A stretch of DNA of 33,888 nucleotides, from contig JBHJOS010000096.1 in assembly GCA_050329415.1 (NCBI GenBank), forward strand, positions 1 through 33,888, read 5' to 3'. The DNA is from JANNOG01 sp050329415. GTDB lineage: Bacteria > Actinomycetota > Actinomycetes > Actinomycetales > JBBAYJ01. A program made the translations under genes and the position numbers. How positions within the stretch are numbered: the first letter of the stretch is position 1; every line of letters starts with the position of its first letter. The notes under the pieces are model-generated. The model searched no databases, was not told the origin of the DNA, and saw nothing but the letters and a program-made list of their open reading frames with translations. Of this stretch, positions 23,504 through 30,875 are shown piece after piece.

Positions 23504-25048
23504 ATGCGCCGCCGCCTTCTCCTGCTCGTCCTCGGTCTGCTGACCGGCGTGATCACGGCACTCGCCGTCCCGCTGGCGACGGCCCACGCCGGCCGGGTCT
23601 CACTCGACGCCTACGTCACCCAGCTCAGGGACACGAACCGGTTCGCAACGCTGGCCGAGGCGGCGCTGCGGGACGACCGCACCGACGTTCTGGCCTTCGA
23701 GCTGGAGCGGCACGGGGAGCTGTACGGCACCGAGACCCTCGTCGTCGATGAGGAGAGGCGGTCGGTGGCCCCCCGGGGAGCCTCGCTCGCGCCCGACGAC
23801 CCGCTCGTCCGGTTGGCCCTCGACGACGCCCTGTCCGGGCGGGCCTCGGAGCCCCCGCACGTGGTGTGGCCCTGGGACCGCCGCCCGTTCGTGGTCGCCG
23901 AGCCCGCCGGAGTCGACGGCCACGTGGTCGGGGCGGTCGTCACCGTCGACTCCACGGCCCCGGTCCGGCAGGCCGTCGCCACCCGGCTGCTCCTGCTCAC
24001 CATCGGCTCCCTCGCGGCCCTGGCCCTCGGGGGACTCGTGCTCGCCGTGCCGCTCGTGCGGTGGATCCTGCGGCCGGTGGCCCAGCTCGCGGCCACCGCA
24101 CAGGAGATCAGCGACGGTCGGCTCGGCGCCCGGGTCCCGGAGAGCTCGGGCGCGCCCGAGCTGCGACGCCTGGCGAGGGCCTTCAACGCCATGGCCGACA
24201 GCGTCGAGCGCGCCCTCGACCGGCAGCGGTTCTTCGTCGCCCAGGCCTCGCACCAGCTGCGCAACCCCCTGACCGCACTGCGGCTGCGGGTCGAGCTGCT
24301 GGAGGCTCACGTCGTCGCGACCGGACGCGACGAGCACCGGACCGCGATGGTCGAACTGGAGCGGCTCTCCGGCCTCCTCGAGAACCTGCTGCGGCTGGCC
24401 GCGACCGACGTGGACCGTCCCGAGCGGCGGCCCGTGGACGTCGCAACCGTCGCCGCCGAGCGGGTGACGGCGTGGCGGCCGGAGTACGAGCACTCGGGCA
24501 CCCCCCTGCAGGCACGGCTGCCGGTCGAGGACCCACCGCGACTGCTGCCCCTCGGGGTCGTGGACCAGATCCTCGACGAACTGCTCCACAACGCCGTCAA
24601 GTTCGCTCCCGGGCGTCCGGTCCGGCTGTCGGTCCGCGCCCGCGGGGACGAGGTCGCCCTGGCCGTCAGCGACCGGGGACCCGGCCTCGCCGGCGAGGAC
24701 CTCCGCCATCTCGGGGAGCGCTTCTGGCGCAGTCGCCGGCACCAGAACGTCGCCGGCACGGGGCTGGGCCTGGCGATCGTGGCGGCACTCGCGGAGGCGT
24801 GCGGCGGCCGGTTGCGGGCCGGCCCGTCCGGCGTCGGGGGCGGCCTGACGGTCACCGTCGTGCTGCCCGCGGCCGACGCGGGCGCCGCCTGGCCCGGTCA
24901 GCCGACGACCGACGAGGTCAGCGGGGCGCCTGCCGGTACCAGTCGGCCGCTCCGGGATGAAGGTCCAGCGGATACGTCGACACCGCCGAGCGGACCGTCA
25001 GACGACGCGCGGCGGGGTGTGCTCGTTCGAGCGTCGCCGAACCCGTGA
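23504..25048 (+). CDS. Sensor histidine kinase
   Basis: A 514-residue membrane kinase, partner of the preceding regulator. TM1 at residues 4-26, an extracytoplasmic sensing domain of about 135 residues, TM2 at 164-187, HAMP at 188-240, DHp with H250 in ASHQLRNPLTALRL, and a HATPase domain with N-box DELLHNAVKFAPG, G1 DRGPGLAG and G2 GTGLGLAI. The catalytic domain ends near residue 458; the last 56 residues are a Pro/Ser/Thr-rich tail whose DNA overlaps the 3' end of the TAXI gene on the other strand by 131 bases. GTG 23498 in the same frame is an alternative start. Confidence 0.93.
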   Translation: MRRRLLLLVLGLLTGVITALAVPLATAHAGRVSLDAYVTQLRDTNRFATLAEAALRDDRTDVLAFELERHGELYGTETLVVDEERRSVAPRGASLAPDDPLVRLALDDALSGRASEPPHVVWPWDRRPFVVAEPAGVDGHVVGAVVTVDSTAPVRQAVATRLLLLTIGSLAALALGGLVLAVPLVRWILRPVAQLAATAQEISDGRLGARVPESSGAPELRRLARAFNAMADSVERALDRQRFFVAQASHQLRNPLTALRLRVELLEAHVVATGRDEHRTAMVELERLSGLLENLLRLAATDVDRPERRPVDVATVAAERVTAWRPEYEHSGTPLQARLPVEDPPRLLPLGVVDQILDELLHNAVKFAPGRPVRLSVRARGDEVALAVSDRGPGLAGEDLRHLGERFWRSRRHQNVAGTGLGLAIVAALAEACGGRLRAGPSGVGGGLTVTVVLPAADAGAAWPGQPTTDEVSGAPAGTSRPLRDEGPADTSTPPSGPSDDARRGVLVRASPNP

Positions 25049-25889
25049 ACAGCAGTCGCGTCAGCGCGTAGCCCAGCTCCTGGGGCATGTCCCGCCGGAC
25101 GACGAGGTAGTTGGGGACGCTGACGGTCGACACGGCCCCGTCCGTGCGGTAGGCGCGGGCGGGCACCTCGGCCGTGGTGTAGAGGTCGCCGTGGGCGTCG
25201 GCGAGTCGGCCCACGAGATCCCCCAGCGGGACGAGGCGGATGTCGACGACGTCGCACAGGCCCGCGATGGCAGGGGTGGGGATGCCGCCGCTGAAGAAGA
25301 ACGCTGCGACCTCGTCCCGAGTGAGGGCATCGGCAGCCGCCTCGAGGTCGAGGTCGAGGTCGTCCAGGGCACCGGCCAACCCGGCCACCTCGAGCAGCCG
25401 CCCAGCCACCAGCGCGGTCCCCGACTCCGTCGGCCCGGTCGAAACGCGGCGGCCCCGGAGGTCGGCCACGGTACGGATCGATCCGTCCCGCCGGACGACG
25501 AGGTGCAGGTAGTTGTCGTACAACCGGGCCAGGGCGACCAGGTCGACCGGGGCAGCGAAGGGCGGGCCACCGTCGAAGGCGTCCGCCGCCACGTCCGCCA
25601 GGGTGAACGCCACCTCCGCCTCGCGTTCGCCGAGGAGGGCGAGGTTGGCGAGGCCGGCGTCGGTCTCGAGCACCCGGGTGCCGAGCTGCGGGAGATCCTC
25701 GGTCACGAGCGCGGCCAACGCCGTCCCGTACTCGAAGTACACGCCGCCCTCCTGCCCGCTGGCGATGCGCATGGGTCCCGCAGCCACTGCGTCGGCCCCC
25801 CGGCGACTGCACGCCGACGCCGCCGCTGCCGTCAGGCCCAGCATCGCCAGCACGGCCCGGCGCGACGTGAGGACTCCCCCCTCGGCCAT
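24918..25889 (-). CDS. TAXI family solute-binding lipoprotein (TRAP-type receptor), orphan
   Basis: A 323-residue exported binding protein. The N-terminus has a twin-arginine-like SRRAVLAMLG and a lipobox-like ASAC (C27), so it is probably anchored outside the membrane. The mature protein follows the TAXI pattern: MRIASGQEGGVYFEYGTALA for ligand binding, ETDAGLANLALLGEREAEVAF, VDLVALARLYDNYLHLVVR and VSTGPTESGTALVAGRLLE. TAXI proteins normally serve TRAP transporters for carboxylates; no TRAP membrane gene is in this window, and the neighbour is a two-component system, so a sensory role is possible. ATG has TAGAGT six bases upstream. Confidence 0.88.
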   Translation of the reverse strand: MAEGGVLTSRRAVLAMLGLTAAAASACSRRGADAVAAGPMRIASGQEGGVYFEYGTALAALVTEDLPQLGTRVLETDAGLANLALLGEREAEVAFTLADVAADAFDGGPPFAAPVDLVALARLYDNYLHLVVRRDGSIRTVADLRGRRVSTGPTESGTALVAGRLLEVAGLAGALDDLDLDLEAAADALTRDEVAAFFFSGGIPTPAIAGLCDVVDIRLVPLGDLVGRLADAHGDLYTTAEVPARAYRTDGAVSTVSVPNYLVVRRDMPQELGYALTRLLFTGSATLERAHPAARRLTVRSAVSTYPLDLHPGAADWYRQAPR

Positions 25890-25895
25890 ACCCGG

Positions 25896-25901
25896 ACTCT
25901 A
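25896..25901 (-). promoter_or_regulatory. -10 element of TAXI gene (leaderless)
   Basis: Minus-strand TAGAGT, six bases before ATG 25889; no Shine-Dalgarno is present. Confidence 0.45.
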
Positions 25902-25931
25902 CGGACGACGGGAACGCGGATTCAGCCTGCC

Positions 25932-25979
25932 GGCGGGAACGGTCGAGACCGACCCGGGCCGGCGAGGCGGGAACGGTCG
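25932..25979. repeat. 14-bp direct repeat upstream of TAXI gene
   Basis: GGCGGGAACGGTCG occurs at 25932-25945 and again at 25966-25979, 34 bases apart, in the 155-base gap between the SDR and TAXI genes. The gap otherwise shows only a short GGTCGAGACC palindrome between them. Position fits a regulator site for the TAXI promoter. Confidence 0.5.
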
Positions 25980-26044
25980 GCGGTCCCGGGCCGGGCCTCG
26001 GGCGAGTGAGCTGCCCCGGTTCCCGGTCATGCCCGCCGGGCTCG

Positions 26045-26758
26045 TCAGAACGCTGCGGCGGGCAGGTCGCGCTCGCCCGCCACGAGCGCCGCCACGATCC
26101 GGTCGGCGACCGCGTCCGGGTCCCTGCCCCGGGGAAGGCGGGGGGCCTCCCCGGCGACGGGCCGGTGGGCGAGGCCGGTCTCGGTGTGCGGCGGGCGCGC
26201 GTCCACCACCCGGATCCCCGCGCGGCGCAGCTCGGCCCCGGCCGCCGCGTCGAAGGCCGTGAGGGCCGCCTTGCTGGCCGAGTAGGCGGCCATCCCCGGC
26301 AGCGCCCGCTCGGCGACGACCGCGCTGACGTGGCACACCACCGGGTCGCGGCCCGCCGCGGCCGAGGCCCGCAGGTGAGGGACCGCCGCCCGCAGCAGCC
26401 GGATCGGCGCGACGGTGTTGAGCAGCAGCAGCTCGTCGAGGACGTCGTCGTCCAGGGTGTCGACCGGGCCGAAGGCCACGACGCCGGCGGTGTGGACCAC
26501 GCCGTCCAGCGCGCCGTGCGCGGCGACGGCCGCCGTGACTGCTCGGTCACCGGAACCGGGCAGAGTGAGGTCGAGCGACAGGACGACGGGCCTCGCTGTG
26601 GTTGAGGTCGTGGTTGTCGCTGTGGCCGCCAGGCGGCCCGGGTCCCGCCCGGTGAGCGTGAGCGCAGCACCCGCCGCCCCCAACCGCGCTGCCACCCGCG
26701 AACCCAGAGCGCCGCTCGCGCCGGTGACGAGAAACGAGCGTCCGGACACCACCGTCAC
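26045..26758 (-). CDS. Short-chain dehydrogenase/reductase
   Basis: A 237-residue NAD(P)-dependent oxidoreductase of classical SDR type. Cofactor motif TGASGALGS (12-20), HTAG at 89-92, N114, catalytic S145, Y159 and K163 (AAYSASK). A Thr-rich insert (ATATTTTSTTA, about 46-55) lies after the first beta-alpha units, where relatives have few residues. The reaction is unknown. GTG 26758 is the start; a CACCCT hexamer lies six bases upstream. Divergent from the kinase gene across 66 bases. Confidence 0.9.
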   Translation of the reverse strand: MTVVSGRSFLVTGASGALGSRVAARLGAAGAALTLTGRDPGRLAATATTTTSTTARPVVLSLDLTLPGSGDRAVTAAVAAHGALDGVVHTAGVVAFGPVDTLDDDVLDELLLLNTVAPIRLLRAAVPHLRASAAAGRDPVVCHVSAVVAERALPGMAAYSASKAALTAFDAAAGAELRRAGIRVVDARPPHTETGLAHRPVAGEAPRLPRGRDPDAVADRIVAALVAGERDLPAAAF

Positions 26759-26800
26759 GGGACCAGGGTGCCAGCTGCCCGGAACAGCCCTCGGGGAGGG

Positions 26801-26831
26801 TCCGCACGTGGGCAGGATGCCGACGTGCGGA
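26801..26831. repeat. Inverted repeat at the kinase start codon
   Basis: Perfect 9-bp arms TCCGCACGT (26801-26809) and ACGTGCGGA (26823-26831), centres 22 bases apart. The right arm includes GTG 26825. Size and spacing fit an operator for a dimeric regulator serving the divergent SDR and kinase genes. Confidence 0.45.
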
Positions 26832-27469
26832 CCGACGTGCCCGGGCTGACGACCCCGGAGGCCGTGGATCGGGCGCGTCTGCTCGCCGCTGCGGCGACGC
26901 CGTTCCGGCGGGTGCTGCTCGGCATCGCGGGGCCGCCGGGTGCGGGCAAGTCGACGCTGGCGGCCGCGATCGCGCAGGCGCTCGGACCGGGCACGGTCGC
27001 GGTGGCGCCGATGGACGGCTTCCATCTGGCCGACGGTCTCCTGCGCGCGCTGGGCCGGCACGAGCGCAAGGGCGCACCCGACACGTTCGACGCCCAGGGG
27101 TACGCCGACCTCCTCGACCGGCTGCGGGACCGGACCCGCGAGTCCTTCGCCCCGCGCTTCGACCGGAGCCGGGAGCTGGCCGAGGTGGGGGCACTGCAGG
27201 TGGCGGCTGGAGTGCCCCTGGTCGTGACCGAGGGCAACTACCTGCTGCTCGCCGACGGCCCCTGGCGCCAGGTCGCGGGGCTGCTCGACGAGTGCTGGTA
27301 CGTCGAGGTGGACGACGACGTGCGGCGCCGGCGCCTCATGGCGCGGCACGAGGCGCACGGCCGCCCGCCGGCCGAGGCCCGGGCACGCACGCTCGGCAGC
27401 GACGAGGCCAACGCCCTCTACGTCGAGCGGACCCGCGGTGCCGCGGACGCGGTGGTCCGGCCCGGCTGA
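26825..27469 (+). CDS. P-loop nucleoside/nucleotide kinase family protein (uridine kinase/PanK-like)
   Basis: A 214-residue P-loop kinase. Walker A is GIAGPPGAGKST (33-44), and the DGFH motif in APMDGFHLADG is typical of the uridine kinase/pantothenate kinase group including YggC-like proteins; RKGAPDTFDAQGY and VTEGNYLLL also fit. The phosphate acceptor is unknown: nucleoside, pantothenate-like and sugar acceptors all occur in this group. GTG 26825 is taken as start, with CAGGAT six bases before it; the frame opens further upstream without homology. Confidence 0.87.
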   Translation: MRTDVPGLTTPEAVDRARLLAAAATPFRRVLLGIAGPPGAGKSTLAAAIAQALGPGTVAVAPMDGFHLADGLLRALGRHERKGAPDTFDAQGYADLLDRLRDRTRESFAPRFDRSRELAEVGALQVAAGVPLVVTEGNYLLLADGPWRQVAGLLDECWYVEVDDDVRRRRLMARHEAHGRPPAEARARTLGSDEANALYVERTRGAADAVVRPG

Positions 27470-27535
27470 CGCCCGCCTCCGGCGTCGGCCCGTGCCCTCA
27501 CGACCACGCCTCGTACCCCCGACCGGGGAGTAACG

Positions 27536-27564
27536 GAGACAAGGATTCGGGGTCCCGCTACGGT
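27536..27564 (+). promoter_or_regulatory. Predicted promoter for the membrane-protein pair
   Basis: GAGACA (27536-27541), 17 bases, TACGGT (27559-27564). It lies in the 163-base gap 27470-27632, which otherwise holds only a weak CCCC/GGGG stem. Confidence 0.35.
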
Positions 27565-27632
27565 GTCGTGATCAGAGCCCGCGGCGCTCGCCGGCCGGGC
27601 GGCCGCCGGGTGACTGGCCGGGGGTGACGGGC

Positions 27633-28571
27633 ATGGACGTACTGCCGCTGCTCGGCAGCCACCGCGAGATCGATGTCGTCGTCGTGGTCGTGGCGGCCGT
27701 CGCGGCAGCGCTCGCCGCGGTGGCGCTGCGCGAACGGCACCGGTTCGGCCCGACCGACCCAGCGTCGGGCGTCGACCCCCGTGGACGCCCGTTTCCGAGT
27801 CCACCTCGGGCGTTGCTGACGGCTCCCGGGACCCGGGCCCCCGAGGGGGCGGCGGCGCGGGCGACCCTGCTGCGGGCGGAGCGGCGGGCTTCGGTCCTCG
27901 TGCTGCCTGTCCTGGCGCACCCAGTGGCGCGGCGTCCGCGGTGGACGGAGCTGCACGACGCGGTGGACTCCTGGCTGTGGCACGAGTCGTGGTTGCGGTC
28001 GGTCGAACCACCACCGACGACGCTGCCCGTGGACGGGCTGCTGATAGGGACCGACCTCGAGGTCCCGCGCGGCCGTGGGCGCACGGCCAGCGTGCCCGCA
28101 AACGAACCGCTCTCGGTCGTCGGCGTCGCTGAGGGGGTCATCCTCTCTCGGCCGGCGGCACGCACGGTCCGCGCCTTCCTGGCCCGGGCCGCGCGGGACG
28201 CGGGCGTCGTGGCGGCGGAGGCTCGCCGCCGTCCACAGGCCGGGATCATGCTCGCCCACGGGCTCGTCGGACTGCCCTCGACGGCCCTCGCGCCGGCCGC
28301 CGCCGTCCTCACCGGGGCTCCCCTGACCGTCCTGGTGGCCGCCGCCCTGCCCACGGCCCTCGGGATCGTGTCGGCTGCCCTGAGGTGGTCGGCGCTGGTC
28401 GACCTCGACCGCTCGACGTCGCTGCGGTTCCCCGGCCTCGCCGGCGTGCTGCTGCTGGTCACCGGTCCGGCGCACGCGGCGCTCACGGCCGTCGCGACCT
28501 GGCAGGCGGTCCCGGCACCCCGACCGCTGCCACTGCGACCCGGGGTCGGCCTGGACGAGGCCGCGGCGTGA
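27633..28571 (+). CDS. Unknown membrane protein, Tad-locus neighbour
   Basis: Not recognised. The 312-residue product has one N-terminal hydrophobic helix (REIDVVVVVVAAVAAALAAVAL), a central soluble region of about 170 residues with a conserved-looking WTELHDAVDSWLWHESWL block, and a C-terminal part with about four membrane segments. The central region is rich in Arg, Asp and Trp and shows no catalytic signature I know. ATG 27633 has GGGGG eight bases upstream; GTG 27624 in frame is the alternative. It is coupled to the next gene by a GTGA overlap and converges on the Tad operon. Confidence 0.7.
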   Translation: MDVLPLLGSHREIDVVVVVVAAVAAALAAVALRERHRFGPTDPASGVDPRGRPFPSPPRALLTAPGTRAPEGAAARATLLRAERRASVLVLPVLAHPVARRPRWTELHDAVDSWLWHESWLRSVEPPPTTLPVDGLLIGTDLEVPRGRGRTASVPANEPLSVVGVAEGVILSRPAARTVRAFLARAARDAGVVAAEARRRPQAGIMLAHGLVGLPSTALAPAAAVLTGAPLTVLVAAALPTALGIVSAALRWSALVDLDRSTSLRFPGLAGVLLLVTGPAHAALTAVATWQAVPAPRPLPLRPGVGLDEAAA

Positions 28572-29239
28572 CCCACGGAGGCGTGCTCGACGCCTCCTGG
28601 AGCGCACCTGCCGCCGTCGCCCTGCTCACCGTGCTCGCGGCGAGACGGACCGGCGCCGCCTGGTGGTCGGCGTGGGTGGCGGGGGTCGTCACGTGGATCG
28701 GGCTGGCGGCGGTGACCCTGCGGGTGGCCGTGACGGCTGACCCGGCCGCCACGGCGGCGCTGTCGTCGACGGTCGAGGGCCTGGCCTGGGCGGTGTCGAC
28801 CGTCGCGGTCATCGCTGCCTTCGCACTCGCCGCCGGAGGGCCGACGACATCTCCGATCGCCGCCGTGGCCGTGACGACTACCGGGCTGGTGGCCACGGCG
28901 TTCGAGCCGTCGGCCGCGGTGGTCCTGCCGGGGCTGGTGATCGGCCTTGTCGCGTCGGCCGGCGAGCGGTACCGGGGTGCCGTCACAGCCGCGATCGCGT
29001 CGACCGGGGTAGTGCTGGTGGGCGGGTGGGCCGCGCTGGTGGCTGCCGGGCGGCTCGCCTGGCCGGGTGGGCCGACGGTGGACCCGGGCGCGCAGGGACC
29101 GATCGCGCTCATGGCCGTACCCGGGCTGCTCACCATCGTCACGTCCGTCCTGGCCGTCCAGCTGGCTGAGCGGCCCGACCCGCACGGCCGGCGCGACCGG
29201 GCTGCGACGACGTACCGGCCGAGGCGAACGCTCCCCTGA
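28568..29239 (+). CDS. Unknown polytopic membrane protein
   Basis: Not recognised. A 223-residue, Ala/Val/Thr-rich protein with about six to seven predicted membrane helices and short loops, ending in a basic tail (HGRRDRAATTYRPRRTLP). No transporter or enzyme motif is seen. GTG start lies within the stop of the preceding gene, so the two are likely produced together and may form one membrane complex. It ends 79 bases from the convergent TadG-like gene. Confidence 0.7.
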   Translation: MTHGGVLDASWSAPAAVALLTVLAARRTGAAWWSAWVAGVVTWIGLAAVTLRVAVTADPAATAALSSTVEGLAWAVSTVAVIAAFALAAGGPTTSPIAAVAVTTTGLVATAFEPSAAVVLPGLVIGLVASAGERYRGAVTAAIASTGVVLVGGWAALVAAGRLAWPGGPTVDPGAQGPIALMAVPGLLTIVTSVLAVQLAERPDPHGRRDRAATTYRPRRTLP

Positions 29240-29240
29240 T

Positions 29241-29272
29241 GGCCGGTGAGGCCCGACAGGGGGACACCGGCC
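29241..29272. terminator. Hairpin between membrane-protein pair and Tad operon
   Basis: GGCCGGTG (29241-29248) pairs with CACCGGCC (29265-29272) around a 16-base loop, directly after the plus-strand stop and near the end of the minus-strand operon. Confidence 0.45.
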
Positions 29273-29318
29273 GACGAACGGGCGGCCGGGTTCCGTCCCG
29301 CGCCCAGGTCGAGCGGAC

Positions 29319-29780
29319 TCACGGGCCGAGGGGAGCGGTCGCCTCCGCCCGAACGGCCAGCCTGATCCCCTCCGACCAGGTCTCGAGCACCGGGGACACG
29401 ACCGGCAGGCGAGCCCGACCGGTGAGCACGACGACCGAAGTGGTCCCGTCGGGTGTGCCGGTGCCCGGTGCCACCCGGGCACCCGTCCGGGCGGCAGCCG
29501 GGGAGGCTGCGACCGCGTCGACCGCGGCGTCACGCACTGTGGCGTCCGTCAGCGGCACAGCCGTGAGGTCGGCGCCCGCCTCCAGGGCCGCGTAGTAACC
29601 CGGGCGGTCGACGGCGTCGGCGGCGTCGAGGGCCGCCGCGTCGGCCACTGCGAGCAGCTGCTTGCGCTGCAAGTACACCGAGGACGCCCCGGCGACGACC
29701 GTGACGACGAGCAACGCGAGCACGGCGTAGCCGAGCGTCAGCAGCAGGACCGAGCCCTCGTCGTCCCGCGGCGCCCTCAC
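29319..29780 (-). CDS. TadG/TadE-like pilus assembly protein (Rv3654c-type)
   Basis: A 153-residue pseudopilin-like protein. A short polar leader ends in DDEGS, then one hydrophobic helix (VLLLTLGYAVLALLVVTVVAGA), then LQRKQLLAVADAAALDAAD, the block typical of the TadG N-terminal region. The glutamate at +5 of classical pilins is not present. It is the last gene of the operon and begins inside the stop of the TadE gene (GTGA). Likely minor component of the Tad pilus or secretion machine. Confidence 0.8.
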   Translation of the reverse strand: MRAPRDDEGSVLLLTLGYAVLALLVVTVVAGASSVYLQRKQLLAVADAAALDAADAVDRPGYYAALEAGADLTAVPLTDATVRDAAVDAVAASPAAARTGARVAPGTGTPDGTTSVVVLTGRARLPVVSPVLETWSEGIRLAVRAEATAPLGP

Positions 29781-30235
29781 GGCGGGTCACCCGCCCGGAA
29801 CTCGTCGATGCTGCCGACGTGTGTTGCCGACACCGGGACTCCGACCGGGTCGACGCCCGGCAGGACGGGCATGCCGGGCAGGGAGACCGTGAACCCGACG
29901 GTCACGGCGACCCGGCCACCCGGCGTGAGGCACCCTGCCGCGGGGCACTCCAGGGTGACGGCGTCGTCCGGGTCGATGTCGAAGCCCTGGTCGGCCAGGG
30001 CGTACCTGACCAGGGAGTGCGCGGTGGCTCGCCCGGCGTCCTCGGAATCGGCCGACGTGATGGCCCGGACGGCCGCCCGGGACGCGGCCTCGGTGGCGAG
30101 GACTGCCGCCTGAACCCTTCCGACGGCCAGGACGAGATAGAGGATCGGGACGAGGAGGAGCAGCCCCACGGTGACGAACTCGACGACCGCGCTGCCCCGG
30201 TCGTCGGAGCCGTCACCACCCGGGTGCCGGATCAT
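29777..30235 (-). CDS. TadE-like minor pilin
   Basis: A 152-residue protein with polar leader, cleavage-like site RG/SAVVEFVTV with the +5 glutamate of TadE pseudopilins, one long hydrophobic helix, and a soluble C-terminal domain of about 110 residues with two cysteines (LECPAAGCL) that could form a disulfide. It overlaps both neighbours by four bases. Expected at the membrane, processed by a prepilin peptidase not seen here. Confidence 0.85.
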   Translation of the reverse strand: MIRHPGGDGSDDRGSAVVEFVTVGLLLLVPILYLVLAVGRVQAAVLATEAASRAAVRAITSADSEDAGRATAHSLVRYALADQGFDIDPDDAVTLECPAAGCLTPGGRVAVTVGFTVSLPGMPVLPGVDPVGVPVSATHVGSIDEFRAGDPP

Positions 30236-30672
30236 GGGCCCTCCCGAAGCGCCCGGCCCCGCACCTCCAGCGACCGCGGGCCGAGCAGCCCGAGGACCGG
30301 CAGCGGAGCCCGGACGGTCACGACGACGATCTCACCGTCGGGGACCTCCGCCGTGGAGGCGGAGACGTCCTCGGCGAAGGCCGGCGTCAGCGCCGCGGCG
30401 GCGAGGTCGCGGGTGCGGGCCGCCCCGTCGCTCGGTTCCCGACCCGCCAGCGCCCCCATCCGGGCGCCCTCGCCCGCGGCATCGGTCAGCGTGGTGCGGA
30501 CGTGCAGCACGAGGGCGACCTGGACGATCCCGAGGAACAGCAGCGTCAGCAGGACCGAGACCAGGGCGAAGTCCACGACCGCCGACCCGGCCTCGCCGAG
30601 GGTCAGGGCCCGCTGACCCCGGAGATCGCATCGCTGAACACCTGGGTCAGTTGCGGGCCCGCAACGGCCCAC
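30232..30672 (-). CDS. TadE-like minor pilin, start uncertain
   Basis: The TadE part begins at GEAGSAVVDFALVSV (aspartate instead of glutamate at +5), followed by one hydrophobic helix and a domain of about 95 residues containing VRTTLTDAAGEGARMGALAG. Upstream the frame stays open. Candidates are GTG 30672 (used here), which overlaps the pilin gene by 70 bases, CTG 30606, which would give a CTGA overlap, and ATG 30867, which has GGAGG three bases upstream but would bury the whole pilin gene. Identity is clear, the N-terminus is not. Confidence 0.75.
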   Translation of the reverse strand: MGRCGPATDPGVQRCDLRGQRALTLGEAGSAVVDFALVSVLLTLLFLGIVQVALVLHVRTTLTDAAGEGARMGALAGREPSDGAARTRDLAAAALTPAFAEDVSASTAEVPDGEIVVVTVRAPLPVLGLLGPRSLEVRGRALREGP

Positions 30673-30758
30673 AGCGCCACCACGAGGCCCGCCGTCATGA
30701 GCGTCACCAGTACCCAGCCAGGGACGTCCCCGCGATCGGTCGCGATTGGTCGGTTCAT
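30603..30758 (-). CDS. Flp-like pilin, 51 residues
   Basis: Reads MNRPIATDRGDVPGWVLV and on through a single hydrophobic helix (TLMTAGLVVALWAVAG) to a short amphipathic end (VFSDAISGVSGP). The RGDVPGWVLVTLMTAGLVVALW type is familiar from small Flp-like proteins in actinobacterial Tad loci and lies where Rv3656c lies in M. tuberculosis. ATG 30758 or GTG 30764 may be the start; AAGGG is six bases before GTG. Probably the major subunit. Confidence 0.8.
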   Translation of the reverse strand: MNRPIATDRGDVPGWVLVTLMTAGLVVALWAVAGPQLTQVFSDAISGVSGP

Positions 30759-30772
30759 GCTCACGCGCACCC

Positions 30773-30785
30773 TTCAGTAACTGAA
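30773..30785. repeat. 13-bp palindrome upstream of the pilin gene
   Basis: TTCAGT-A-ACTGAA, nine to fifteen bases upstream of the two possible pilin starts, within the 117-base gap after tadC. AT-rich for this genome; may be an operator or a small mRNA hairpin. Confidence 0.35.
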
Positions 30786-30875
30786 CGCAGTGGACCGAGC
30801 GCATTGTGCCGATCGCCCGGTTGGTGGCGGAGGACCCGTGGCGTGCCTCACATCGTGGGCCGGTCATCGCCCTCC

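Noticed and set aside
24918..25889. TAXI gene as part of a TRAP transporter operon
   Set aside because: No TRAP membrane subunit on either side within the window; the neighbours are a kinase and an SDR.
27572..29533. 653-codon minus-strand open frame
   Set aside because: Antisense to the two membrane-protein genes, Arg/Gly/Pro-rich, no homology; the plus-strand genes show hydrophobic segments and start/stop coupling.
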